From: Hymenolepis diminuta
Taxonomy: Eukaryota; Platyhelminthes; Cestoda; Cyclophyllidea; Hymenolepididae
Assembly: GCA_900708905.1 (NCBI GenBank)
Contig: CAADRB010000033.1
Span: 712,752-776,751 of the forward strand
Direction of reading: 5' to 3'
Length of the DNA: 64,000 nucleotides
This document shows, in pieces, positions 22,871-35,700 of this stretch (position 1 is the first letter of the stretch; every line of letters begins with the position of its first letter). The notes under the pieces were generated by a model. The model did not search any database and was not told the DNA's origin. It saw only the letters and a list, made by a program, of their open reading frames with translations. A program made the translations under genes and the position numbers.

Positions 22871-23997
22871 TTACCACTATAGTTCGTGTTTTTTTTCATG
22901 TAATGATTGAGAAAGTATAGTGAGCTTACATGATCATGAAGAGCTTCAGCAAACAGTTACATTTATCAGTATTATCAAAGCGAAGTCCTTTCAACCACTG
23001 TCAGCAAACTAGAAATTGATCTGTGAATTATTAATAATGAGGGGTTAAAGTCGCAATAATATTTATTTCGATGAACTTAGTACTAAAATGCAACGGTTTC
23101 AATCATCTAAAATCTTTCAATTACGTACATGGGCTAGCCAATAGATAAGTAATTACAATATCTTGACCCATTTCATGTTAAAATTAAATCACTAGGACCC
23201 ACACTCAGACAACTCGAGGTTGTAAATTTTGATTTAAACTGTATTTTGTGAACTGTTGAACCTAACTGATCGAACAATATTTGACTTTCATTGATTCTTG
23301 GTTCGATATATGAGGCAACCACAGGTGTGATATCACTAATTGTGTCTAAATTTGAATAAAAATACAAGATTGAATCGGTTTGCTGACTTGATTAAGATTT
23401 TATGCGGCTTAAAATATTTATTACTTTGAAACGGTTTTCTACATATAAAAATGTATACATGAGTTAAAACAGCATATTTATCGGAACTACAGAGCCGAAA
23501 CTAGCAGCTCGAGCAAAATAAATCAGTAACAGAATGTTGTTCACAAGGCTACCTATTTCATCCATTTACGTGATTTATTTGCTTAATATTTTCGTTCATC
23601 TTTTGCTCAACTTTCCTTTGAAAGGTTATACGACTAAAGCTATCTGCTTCCTTGTTGGTATTTTGCGATGAGTTAAATCGGTTTTTAAATCAACTATAAC
23701 CTTATTAGCCTCCTAAAATAGCCTACAAAAGTCAGAGCTCAATAATAGCACGAGATTAAACAAACTTATGTAATTTACCCCAAATTATGCCATCCAATTT
23801 GGCACATTTTAAAAATGTGTAAATTGTATGAATAATTAACAACGAATTGTTGTTTTTTTATTTTTAATACCAAAATGGGTAAAACAGATGAAGTTAAACA
23901 AAACGTTTTGTTCTTAAAGTGGCATTAGACGGGAAAAAACCGATATTTCCACATGAGAAAGTGTTAGATAGTCTCCCACAATCGCTTTGCACTGGTC

Positions 23998-24400
23998 GTG
24001 TAGCGGGTACTGCACAAATGAGCCCATGACTCTGTTCAGTTAATCCCTAGCAGGATCCTCTTAGTAGAATGTTTCCAAAAATCTGGGATATGCTAAACCG
24101 AAGAGGCAAGAAGTCAGTAGATATGGAAAGGACTATTCAGATACAGCTAATTGATACTTGTGTGGACAGGCTATTTATAATGTGGCTCTAGGACGTGTGA
24201 AAAGATGATTCATTGAGCATCCGGAACTTCGGTCGGTTGACAAAATCTGCTTACAACTCGGTGACCGGTCGCTAAATAACCAACTGCATGATTGCTCTTT
24301 CCGGAATGTATGATCGATGATCTGGGTTGCACTATCCAGATTGTTTCAGTGTGCGTGGTAAGCTCCTATTGGACTGCTCTGCTAGCGCTGAAAATTCCAT
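23998..24400 (+). mobile_element. Dispersed repeat family A, copy 3
   Basis: Begins tgtagcgggtactgcac, nearly identical to the start of the copy at 6186. It continues with ctgttcagttaatccctagcaggatcctctt, matching ctgttaag..atcc..tagcagagtcctctt in that copy. The 3' part is diverged or different. No open frame is recognised. Confidence 0.45.
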
Positions 24401-26289
24401 AATCGAAACACCCTTTTAAAATTAATGTTTTGATTCATCATCTACCTAAAAACCGATGGGTAGTTTATTGGGTTACTCTCTCTGCTAAGATTGACATACT
24501 GATTACTTCAGTTAGTAACAATGTAGAATTTGAAGACAAATCGTCCCAGTTAAATTCAATCTACCAATTCTTCTTTTGGGAGCAAAAGGACCTTTCTTTT
24601 AATTGACTATTTTAAACATGAGCTAATGCTCCTCAGAATTGAAGAACTTTATAGTATTAAATAAATGACCTTAGCTTTATGAAATTACAGCCGAACTGAA
24701 ACTCAAACGTAGTTTATTACTATTTTAATAGAATGACATCGGCTAGGGTGTTTTTCTTCTGTTTGTTTACAACGTTAACTCAGTCGGAAAAGTTTATCGC
24801 CTTAATTTATTTTGCTAAAATGATTTTTGCAGTAAATAAATTACATCGTCCAAGATGTGATTAGGATAATTCGAACTGACTAAATTTATTACTTATTTTC
24901 CTGCCTACATTTTTTCATCTCAGTCAACAAATTAAATTGCGGTTTTTATTTAATTAGAGTTAAATAGATACCATTATCAATTATTATTACTAAATTAAAG
25001 CAAGTTTAGCTTCATATAAATTTATTTTAATTTCTCGTCTCCTATCAAATACATGGATCATAATACTTAAATCTTTGACCTAAAATGTTATACTTATTAT
25101 TTATTTCGCTAATTGATAAGAAGCATATTTCGACTACAACTCTATTCGCTGAAAATTAAGTTAGTCTAACTTGTTTTCCTTTTTTTAAATTTTGATAATA
25201 TTTTAAGAAATCGTCGCCCAATAAATTAGTCTAAATTAAAATTTACCTTAGTATCTCCACACTTCTTGTCAAAATCAATTTTCCTAATTGGATTAAGATA
25301 CTTCCGACGCCAGCTTTACTTTTCCATAATTTTGAGGAGAAAATCCCCTGAAATACTTTAAGCTTTCTCATTAATACATATCTCGGATTTCTTTCAGTTT
25401 CTATAAGTGGAAAGTTAGTTGGAGTTTAAATCGCAATATAAATATGCATGTACTAGCTCAAGATAGAAAAATCTTCCTATATAACTAAGCACAAGATGAC
25501 TCTTTCATCTTTTTTAAATTATAGATGAAGACAATAAAACATTTGGCGGACCAAACAGAGACACTCGAACTCAGCCACAAATATATTTCTTCTTATTTTA
25601 TCGACATTTGGGCGGTTACTTGGTCTAAAATCTTATCTGAATAAGTCACACATTTTTGTAGGCTGAATGCGAACTTTAGACACAGGTTTGGAAAATGAGG
25701 GAATTCTCTTTGCTTTGCTAGTTCAAGTCCTTATGGTAGCACACAAGCGTTATTACCTATGCAATGCAAATACACTTTTACAAATCATGAGACGGCATCT
25801 AAATATATGAAATAGCATAATGGTAAAGTTAGGGATGAAACGAAATGAGTCATGATATTAACCGTCTTGTTTTATTTGATTTTTTACAACAGTGAGTTGT
25901 TCGCTTTGCAGTATCCAATTATTCCAAAGCTCAATTTTCATAATTTGGTCCCAAGGTTTTTGAGTGAGTTCATGCCCGCGGTATTCGGGGCTTCGGCCAA
26001 TAGATTTAACGGAATAGCTGGCCGTGCACCTTTAATTTACCCGAATCTTCTAACAACCATGAGTAGGTAGCCTAGGCTAGTGAAGGCATTTTAAGCATAA
26101 AAGAGCTTACTTAAGTCCACTAAAATTTGTTTACAAGTAGTCTTTGTTCTTATTCAGTTCGATCTTGAAAAAATAAGGCGATTTGCCTGAGGAAACTAGC
26201 TTTGATTTCATTTGAAGTTTATGAATTATCCGACTCAAACTGAATAATTATTTCCAAGACTTCGTTAAGGTTACAGAACTGTTCCCTTT
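24401..26289. other. Intergenic, nothing recognised
   Basis: AT-rich sequence without a supported gene. A 72-codon frame at 25852-26070 has no recognised motif. Confidence 0.45.
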
Positions 26290-26600
26290 ATTATAATCCA
26301 CAGCAGGGTAAACGATTTTCAGTTTTTCATCACAGTAAATCAGCTGAAATTGGATAGCGGTAAAGTCCAAAAGGGGGATGAGGGGAAGGGGATTGAAAAG
26401 ATGTTAAGAATAAATTAAGTTTATCAAAAGAGTCCTAATTCATTTGATTTGTAGATTCGAGTTGGACGATACTCACCAAATTTAACGTTCCAAAAATGGA
26501 ATATTATGATTTATCCACAGGTTTAGTGAGCTAATTCTTGCTCACGATATTTATTGTTTTTTGAGCGGTTGATTAATAGGACGGTCGGTCTTGCCTATTC
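26290..26600 (-). repeat. Dispersed repeat family D, copy 2
   Basis: Matches copy 1 in order: cagctgaaattggatag, then a g-rich ggggatgaggggaaggggattgaaaag block, aataaattaag..tatcaaaagagtccta, and finally ttgctcacgatatttattg and ggttgattaatagg. Confidence 0.45.
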
Positions 26601-27809
26601 ACTTAATTTTTTTCCCCAAAGATGGGGAAGTGGGATGATCTTACGATTATAAATTTGCTCTGCCTATGATCAATGCAGACCGTAATGAGTCAAGATCGAG
26701 AATGACGACCTGATAGTGACGATTTGACCACCTCGCCCCCTTCATTAAGTCTTGATTTCTTTTCAGCTAAAGCACCTTGGGGAGTATATGAATTTTATTT
26801 TACTTTTCTGTTTTTTTATAAGCTTTCCTGCAAAATGATTAATGTTAAATTTAGTGTTGTAATGTGTTAGAAAGGTTTGAAATAGGTAACTTCGATTGTA
26901 GATCTAAGATTTCGATAGTAATAGGAGTAACAATCATAGTTTGAAGAGGAGATACATTGTGGAATAATGCCTGCTTCTTCTAATAGATATGAAACGTTAT
27001 CAAGTAGAAATAGTTGCATTAGGAAGGTGTTCTAGAGTGTTTGAATGGACAAAAGGAAATATCATATGCAACTCCTCTAAATGGGAAATTAATGTTCATT
27101 CCAATCATCGATGGCTTCTTCAACGCTCAATTTTAATTAATTCGATTAATATTTATTATGAATGTTCATTGAATAGCAAAAAGGCTATTATGCGGCTTAA
27201 TCAGGGGAAACCAAATCCAATAAAAATGAATGTATGAAACGGAAAAGGAGGTTAAGAAGAAGCAGATAATGCAGTCAGGATATCGTCAGTCTTATTTTGT
27301 TCAATTTCCAAATCATTAAGTTGTCTATATTCCCTTAAGGGGAAGGATTCACTTTTCGATATCCCAGTGTTCAGCCTTCATCAATTGGGGTCACGTTTAC
27401 GATATTCAGAGCTTGTTGACCGGTTGATTTAATTTCTAATTTGGTCATGCCACCTCGACGTATTAATATCTTTTTACAGCATAGAGTAGGTAGATGAGAT
27501 AGCTATAATTTTAATTTGATTAAAAGCAGTTAACTTGTATATTGCCCTGAAAGCGTTCATATTCATTTACCTTAAAAGTAGTAAATAAGCTGAATGTTTG
27601 AACAAATATTTTTAGAATAATCTATTTTTACAGGGAAAGTTTTAAGATGAAATCATTTTGTCTCTGAAAGATGCAGAAAAGATATTTTCTGATGTGAGAT
27701 CTTGTGAAAAGTTGCAAATTAGTAGAGGCGAGAACATATGGAAATTGAAACCAAATACTTTTATATTCAAACTGGGCTTCCTTCTATTCTATTTTAAGGT
27801 CGCTATTAT
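26601..27809. other. Intergenic with repeat fragments
   Basis: No supported gene. 27405-27495 (gaccggttgatttaat ... tgccacctcgacgtattaatatc ... acag) resembles 62785-62865, so a further repeat fragment is present. An 82-codon frame at 26989-27237 and a 56-codon frame at about 27650-27815 have no recognised similarity. Confidence 0.4.
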
Positions 27810-27970
27810 GTTATAAACCGCAAAAAGGCGAAACAATTACAACTTTTCAAAATGAGAAAGTGACTGAAATCGAATAATATTAGGTCCAACAAATGATAAG
27901 GTGAAAGAGATGGGAAAGGTGTTGGGAGTAAAGTCAATGTATCAAATATTTTAACTTAACTTAAGAGGTA
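27810..27970 (-). repeat. Dispersed repeat family D, copy 3 (partial)
   Basis: Carries the acaattacaacttttcaaaatgagaaagtgactgaaatcg block and the aagagatgggaaaggtgttgggagtaaagtcaatgtatcaaa block in the same order as copies 1 and 2. The 3' part is missing or diverged. Confidence 0.4.
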
Positions 27971-30900
27971 AATAAGCTGAAGTATTCCCTACTGTTTTCT
28001 ATCATATTTGGGTTAAATTAGGAAACCGATATTGATTTAGGGTCTAGTCCCAGTTACTTATCGATGTAGCCCAGTTTTCTACCTACACACCTCATGACTT
28101 CATCCTCCAAGCTGTTTACCTATTTACCCGCATCCCCTATCTGGTTACAAGGCTGCCGTCGACTTTCTGTTCCAGGCTCTGTTTTCTTCCTATTATTTTA
28201 GCTTGTTAATCTGTGAATGGCAATAGCCTAATTAGTTTTCTCTATCCTACGTTGGTTATTTCTAACCTAGTCTTCTCTTGCAATAGTTGGGAAGACAATA
28301 AATGACCGAGTTAAGTTTTAATAAGAGAAATAGGTGTTGCGTGTTTGCCTGACAATGGAGGGGATAAACATTTCTTTGGTTCTAATTCATTTAGTAGAAT
28401 CTTCGCCCAACATTGATTAATGTCTGACTATAATGAGGTGGTCACAGAGCAATTTCTCGGCGAGAGCTCACCAAGGCTTTCTCCCCCAAGTCAAGATAAA
28501 TGTTGGAAGACAGGTTTTTTTAGCAAATAATTGTATTTGTTGTTCTATTGTAAAGGGGGTTCTGATATATATATATATATATATAAGCATTAAAACTAAC
28601 TAATCAAGAAAGAGTATTAGAGCTCCGTTTCAAAGGCTTTGACATGTTTAGGTATGAATTCCGAAAGGTGTACATTTCTCAAAGAATGATTGGTTTTTGT
28701 TTGTTCTTAAAACCGTGGCTCGAGATATTTAAAGGTTATTTGAGCGTTTACGTCATTCAAGTATAGTCGGTACCTTTCCCCTTCCCCTTACTACTCATAG
28801 CATACATAAATATCGATTACAAATTTTCACTCGTACAACACCATTACGACTCTTCTCACCGGTCTGTTTTTCAGCATTTTACGCCGTTTCCTTTCTCAGT
28901 CTTTATCCCTATTCTCGTCTCTTGGGGTCGTAAAAGATAGCTGCGGTTAAACCTAGGAACTTCGGTTTTCAGAATGACGTTCATTAACTTGCAGCCATTA
29001 TAAAGATCTTTGTTCTTGCCAGGTGATTAAGCTAAGGATAACAAAGCCGCATCCCCAAATGGGAGATTTGTTGCTGAAGGATAAAAGTCACTGGAGCTCA
29101 GTTTTTATTAACCATCCATTTGTATCTTCTAACATGTGTTATTTGATTATTCCAAACTGAATTTTGTATTATTACTGTTTCAGTTTATTATTCTCTTATA
29201 TTTATTTACTATTTGTCCTTTATTCAACGTCTTTTTCTTTTTCAATCATTATTTCTACCATTTCAAGAATATTCTCAGAGGCTGGACGTATATTGGATTA
29301 CCTCTGATAATAACTTAGCTAATAACACTGTAAGATATAACATCAACGTACTGAATGAAACATAAGAATGAGATTGAATAGTAGAATTAAATGAATATTT
29401 GAATAGGGCTCGAATACAAAATGGCGCACAGTTTCATTTATGAAACTGCTACACAGCATTATTCACATTTCAGCTATTTATGGACTAAGTATGGCATGAA
29501 AGGATTTCGATCAGTGGGAATTGGTACGAGCACGAGCATCTGTGAAAAAATCCCTTGCAAATAGAGTTAAACGATAACACACCCGAAGGAGCTAATGTAT
29601 GCGAAAAAAACTGTTTGAGAATTGAACGCACTACAGCCGGGAAAAAAGATTCATTTGACTTTGTGATTTGTTCCCTGTTCTTGGGTGGTCTCCATGTCCG
29701 CCTGAGATATATCGATCAGACAAAAGGGCGTGGAGGGGAGGAAACCAGACGTGCTCTACTCGTGACATCTGGCAGACACTAGCATGAGAAAACCTGGCGA
29801 GAATTAAATTCGTCTTCGATTTTTATCCGAGTAACACATGTTCACATCGTCTTCGATTTGATCTTGGCTTCATTTATTTGAAGGATACTAGAACTAAATG
29901 GTTGAAAAAATTAAAAATTAAATTTCATATTCAATGATATTCTGTATGATATTTAGATCAAAATGGGCTATTATTTATATTAGGATTTGAGGCCTTCTGT
30001 CACCATAATGATTCACTGCGCTATAACTAACAAAAAAATTGTTTAATATTAGAGGTTAATTTAATGTAAATCGAAGTAGACATGCAGCTTGTACTGGTCA
30101 GGAAAATCGATAATTATAAACATCGATCGGCATCCATTTGAAAGTATGCAGGACGCGTGAAGTAAACACGTACTTTAACTTCGAAAATAGACACAATGGT
30201 TGGTTAAAGTATGCTAAACTCCAACGCCAATTGCGAGACAATGGCAAATGAAAGTAAATAAACCGTTTCATGGTTTAGCTCCCATGAGAATAAATTACAC
30301 GTATGAGTAAAAATTGAAGTCAAAAGACTATTGTGGCTAGATACTATTAAGGCGTTGGGAAAGCACCTTCGTTGTAATCTACCAGAATTAAAGGCAGGTT
30401 TATTTATTGGTTTCGGAATTAATGGCCTTCGGTTATTTATTAAAACCTCATAGTGGCTCAGTGAACCCCTTTTTACTAGATATCAAAAAACCCTACATAT
30501 TGCATATGCATAGCTTGTATAAACTGAAAGCTCTTGTGTAACAGTGACTTGAACAGTCGGTAACTCATTTTTGAGAGTTTTTGCCGACATTCTTTTTGGC
30601 TAGTGGAATAGCATTAAGTTTCCCAGATAAGAAAATCGCATTTCGCCAATCTCTTCATTGCCATAACTCAACCGGTGCGGCTCGATATTCCACGCATTAG
30701 TGATGCACTGATGGACATTGAAAACGTGACCTCTAAATGTGTAGACGAGTAAGTTAGCTGCCATTATATTGACTTGTTTAATGTTGGAATTAAAAATCGA
30801 TGACGAGTGATATCTGAATGCGATTGAACAGAATAAATAACCGAATACCTCAATTTAAATGACCAGAAGAATACCTCCTAATAGAAAACTAAATTGAAAC

Positions 30901-32375
30901 CTAAAGCCCACGATTATTCTCACCGTTTATCTAATCGGACTGATGGCAATGAGACAGCAGAAGTTAATAAACAGCTGTTATTACGGGTACCAACACGAAA
31001 ATGAAGGAGGCGTAGGAGAAAGGGAAAATGGGAGCTGTATTTGCTGCACTGGGTTTGTATGCGTGTGCGTTTAAAAATAAACCAATACAGACACCTTGGG
31101 AAAATGCCCTTGTTATCCAGGCCTAACTGACATTCGCGCAGGCAGTTTGTAGTTCTTTCCTCATACTCTATAACATTATTTGCGTCTTTGTCTTGCGCGG
31201 GTTTCATATTGAAGGTATGACGGAAAGTAAACGAACTTCCGTCCATTGTGCAATTATTACCTCTATAGCATGTTCTTAATATTCTAAGGTACATATTATG
31301 GAACTATCGTTTGTCAATGTAGAGGTCATCAGATCGATGAGCGTTGATGTACACTAAATGATAGGGATGTCCAACCGCACTGATCAGCAAAGAGCAGCAG
31401 TTGAATGCGAGTTTTTCTTCCCTCTATCCAGGTCAAATGTTGTTAATATTTCTGTTAACTAACCTTGGAATTCTAATATAATTATAGAATATTGATATTC
31501 ATTTAGACTGTTCACTTAACAACCCTTAAGCGAAGCTCAAAATAAATTTAACCATCTCAAATATGTCAAGAAAAGGAGATCTCATGGACTAATTACTGTT
31601 CAGTTCAGTAGAGCCATTGTCGAGGTCGGTAAGATTGATTTTTATTTATTGTCATAGTTAATTATTAGTTTTTGAATTATTTCGAAGGTTGAGGAGAAAA
31701 TTTTAAACTAAAATATCTTGATAATACTTTTCCTCAGAAAAGAAATTCTATAGTATCGTTATGGTTTATTTCGTCTAGCATAAACTGAATGCTTAAATTT
31801 TTAAACGAAATATTTCTTTTTGTGTTTTGCAGTATAGAAAATTTGGAAGCTACCTCACCAAGATCCGGACAATCAGATAAATTCCAATGGACCAAATTTA
31901 AGTTTAGATGCCGCATTAGTTTGATTCCTGATCTACGTTCAGATAAGAAGGGAGGGTTCTAGAGATATAACTTCATGACTTTATATGGTGGTGATATTTT
32001 GATAACTTTTGAGAGTTGATTGTCGGATGTTTGGTTTTAATGTCAGAAATTAAACGTTCTCTCTTTTTATTTAATTAAAAATCTGAAGAGTTAAAATAAA
32101 ATAATTATTCAATCTATTTGCTGTGATAAGCATTTAGGGTGTTTCATCTCATTAATAGGTCCATGAATATTATAAGTACGTATAAACGATTTGAACAAGG
32201 GACGTATTGATTTGAATATTTCATTTAGTGAGAAGGGAAACCCATTGGGAAATTGGGTGGTCTTGGTACTGAAACCAACAATTTCTGAATAATCCATGTT
32301 CCAATTGATTCAGTTTTATTCATGAGGCCTTCATGACTTGAACAATTAAGATTATTCTGACCGGTTAAAGGTAAA
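27971..32375. other. Gene-poor interval
   Basis: I see no supportable gene. Frames at 29555-29782 (+) and 30920-31294 (-) are long enough to list but have no motif, no splice partners and no recognised similarity. Confidence 0.4.
28565..28585. repeat. (AT)n microsatellite
   Basis: About ten uninterrupted AT units. Confidence 0.9.
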
Positions 32376-32700
32376 CTTGTTGGTGTCAAGTTAACAACTA
32401 ACGGTTGGCAGCTAACAACTAAAACCAGTTACAAAAGTTACCAATTCGTAGCTGTTTGAGTATGAATTAACAGCAATTGTGGAGCAGAACACCAAAAGTT
32501 GATTAGACCAAAATGTATTCAGGCAAGCCACAACGAGGATTGAAGCGAGTAAGAGAGAGGAGAAAGCGCTGAGGTACTGAGGCGATGAGAGGGAAGCGTA
32601 GGAGTCGGTAACTGACAGGCATGCGTTATGTTATGAGTGGAAAAACAAAGATTTTTATACGAGTCACCCGGCCAAGTCCGCGCGAAAAAATGAGTTTAAA
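32376..32700 (+). mobile_element. LTR-like dispersed repeat, family B, copy 2
   Basis: Begins near tgttggtgtcaagttaacaac and contains aacaccaaaagttg...gacca, a purine-rich GAG-laden tract (about 32545-32600) and a TATA-like tttttatacgagtcaccc at about 32650. It parallels the copy at the window start. The arrangement suggests a solo LTR with its promoter. The right end was not defined. Confidence 0.4.
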
Positions 32701-35700
32701 TTTACTTATAAGTGAAACGAGGCTGTTATAGAAAGGGGAATCGATGAGCGCGTTTGACATCACAAATAAGAGTATTGCGTCTTAGGGGCACAAAGGACGT
32801 CACTGCTGCTTCGAGGACGAAAAATCGAAGTATTGTCATAGAGAATGCGAATAGTAATTCTCGAAATACGTAGAGAGTCATCCTTCAAACGATAATGGAG
32901 CATGTTTGAGATTTACAGCCTACATTTGCCAGTTTACATTGGGCGGTGAGGCCACTTTCATCAGATCAATGAGATTGACTACCGCTACAGTTGCTTAGAC
33001 CCAGAAGTTATAGAAGCTCAAGGGTACTATTCTATATGTTTCTCAAATATTTCATTGTAATCACATGTTAGTTGAAATCATTTTTACGCGATATTATGCT
33101 TGAGTAAACTGAGCTTATTCACTGCATTTGCTCCTCCCGTGTACCTAAAGCGCATCTGTAATATCCATTTCCACTATCATCTGCTTTGCCACTTTAAAAA
33201 GCTCGGTGCAAAGGCATGATTTCCACTCTCCATTACCCCCCCCCCTTTCCCCCAATTCCAAGCCCTCTTTTTCGAATTTCCATCGCTGTTTTACAAAATA
33301 CTTTCCTCTATTCTCAACTCTTCGCATTTTTATTTGGAAAGCGTAATTTTCCGTTGTTAGCCATCAATCGTAGTTCAGCCCCTTCAGAGGCAAAAACTCT
33401 AGCTTAAACGCAGGTTCGTTTTACTAAGAAATTAAATTTACTTTTATGTATTGGAATACATAGAAAATAATTGGCCGCCTGATTACCCAATAATTAAACA
33501 AGTGCCGAGATTGCAGAAATGTGAGTTACCCAATGATCAATAATCCAGATCACGAGAGATGAAGGCTGTGAACTACATTTAGCTGAACCAAAAATATTCT
33601 TATTCCTTTTCTGTTACTTGCATCACAATGAAGTTACCTCGAGGTTGAACATTTTTTAACCTAAATTTGAAAGTATATTACTAAGTTTCACTTAAAGTTC
33701 AGTCCAGTTTTAAAATGATTTTCTCTCGATTCTAGCAACTGACATTATAATACTTTAGATTCTGTCAGCATGCGTAATTGAATGCATTCGGTGCATTCAA
33801 TCGGTTACACTAAGGGTGCACTCGGGCCAATCGTAAGTTCATCCCTCATGTACTGAACTATTGACTATTGCACTTTATGCTCAAACTTGGTTATGAAAGA
33901 ACGCCAGGGAAGAACCCATCACTGCCAATATTTTTCAATCTGTCTGTCAATCATTTATCCAATATCCAATCCTACAAAAGTACATTTATTTTTTCAATAA
34001 TGTACCTTTAAGACTTCTTTCTCCTGGGGTCTGAGTAGCTCGTAGTTTAATAAAGGGGCAACTGAACGTTATAAAAACGTGGCGACGCATTTGAGAAACG
34101 AACTCACGTGGGGAAAGATCCTAAATAAAAAGAATTTGAAATCGAAATTTCTCCCATAGGCGAGATTTGCTCATTCAAAGAGCATTTGTATTCAAGGTAT
34201 CATACGATTTGAACTTCCTGCTGCTGGCAGCGGTAGGAAGTTTTGAGTTTCTAACCGCAAAACCTGGAGGTGGCTGAAATTGCATACCGGATCTGCTTAA
34301 CTACCAGCCTGAATGTACCCAAAGTCAAGAGAGAGACTGATAGACACAAACGTATTTTGGACTGTATTTTTGAGAACTGTTCACCTTATTTTTAAAGATA
34401 TTTCATAAACACAAGGGTATATCTAAGACTTGTCTTGAATCTTAGATTTAAAACAGGGTTAGGGTTACGGAAATAAAATTCGAGAAACTGCAAATACAAT
34501 AGACTAAATGCATATTATTTATCCTTAACTACAAGAGAGCATTTCTTTTAAAGAGCCTCCATCAAATCTCCAAACTCCTATTCACCATTCAGTCTTGGCC
34601 TGCGTCGATCGACGTGTCACTATGATCGATTATCAACTGGTGCGAATTCAAGAATGAGATATTGCAGCGAGAACATTCTTTCACTCAGTGCTATTCCTCC
34701 TCAATGAACCACAATGAACTACAAACCTCCTGAAATGTCTCCACTCCTTATTGGCATTCTTGAAGAGAATCTGGAAACCGATGCCAAGTAAATCGGACTT
34801 TATTGCTAGTTTCTATGCTTGAGTTATACTGGTTCAGTTATTTCCCCGACCATCAGAATCTGAATAGGGTGTGTGATCACTGAATGCTTGAATACGACAG
34901 ACACAGAAAAATCCTGAGACAACAATATGCTGACTAACTATCTGGAAATGAGGAGATTCGAGATGCATCAGTATGTAGGGAAAGTGGGTATCCATCCTTT
35001 TTCAATCATTTACCGTAAGCACAAACCATTATTATTAGTGTTATTAGGGATATTAGTGTTTCAACTGTCCTGCCCATTAATTTTATTCGACTAACTAAAA
35101 TTTACTTTACGTTTTAATATTAAGGGCACATCACATTTACTTTTTTATCTTTTTAGCTCCCTTCACTTAAAAAGTTCACAAAGTACAGGCACATATGCAC
35201 CAGGTACTCCAATTGTCATGGTGATTGTTGGCCACTTTCCCAGGTTAGGCCATTCCATCTGCTTGTCGTTCCTACTGCACACTAGTAATGCATGCCTTAT
35301 GCTCACTTACGTTCCTAATGCAATCACAAGCAGCAATCTCTTGAAGTACTGTCATATGTCATCTAATGGGAGAGAATTAAATGTTCCGTTTGCCACCTGG
35401 ATATTAAAATTTGTTACTACATGATTCGTAAAGTAGGATTCACTCTGTGGTGTTCAGGCCCCATTATCTGATCGCATTGATAAAGTATCTTTGAGACACA
35501 ATAACCTCACTTTCCCCTGTCGTCAAGCCTACTTCGGTATCTATCCAAACATATGTAATTGAACAATACACAAAGATCTTATCTATTTAAGACTTAATCC
35601 TTCTGGGGAATTTTGTGGATAGTCCCCAATACATTACCAATCTGCATAAGTTTTCGAAAAATCTATATATGCCAAGTCAAAATCTACGTGTTTGATTGAC

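Noticed and set aside
34453..34472. Telomere-like agggttagggtt
   Set aside because: Only two TTAGGG-like units, in ordinary interstitial sequence.
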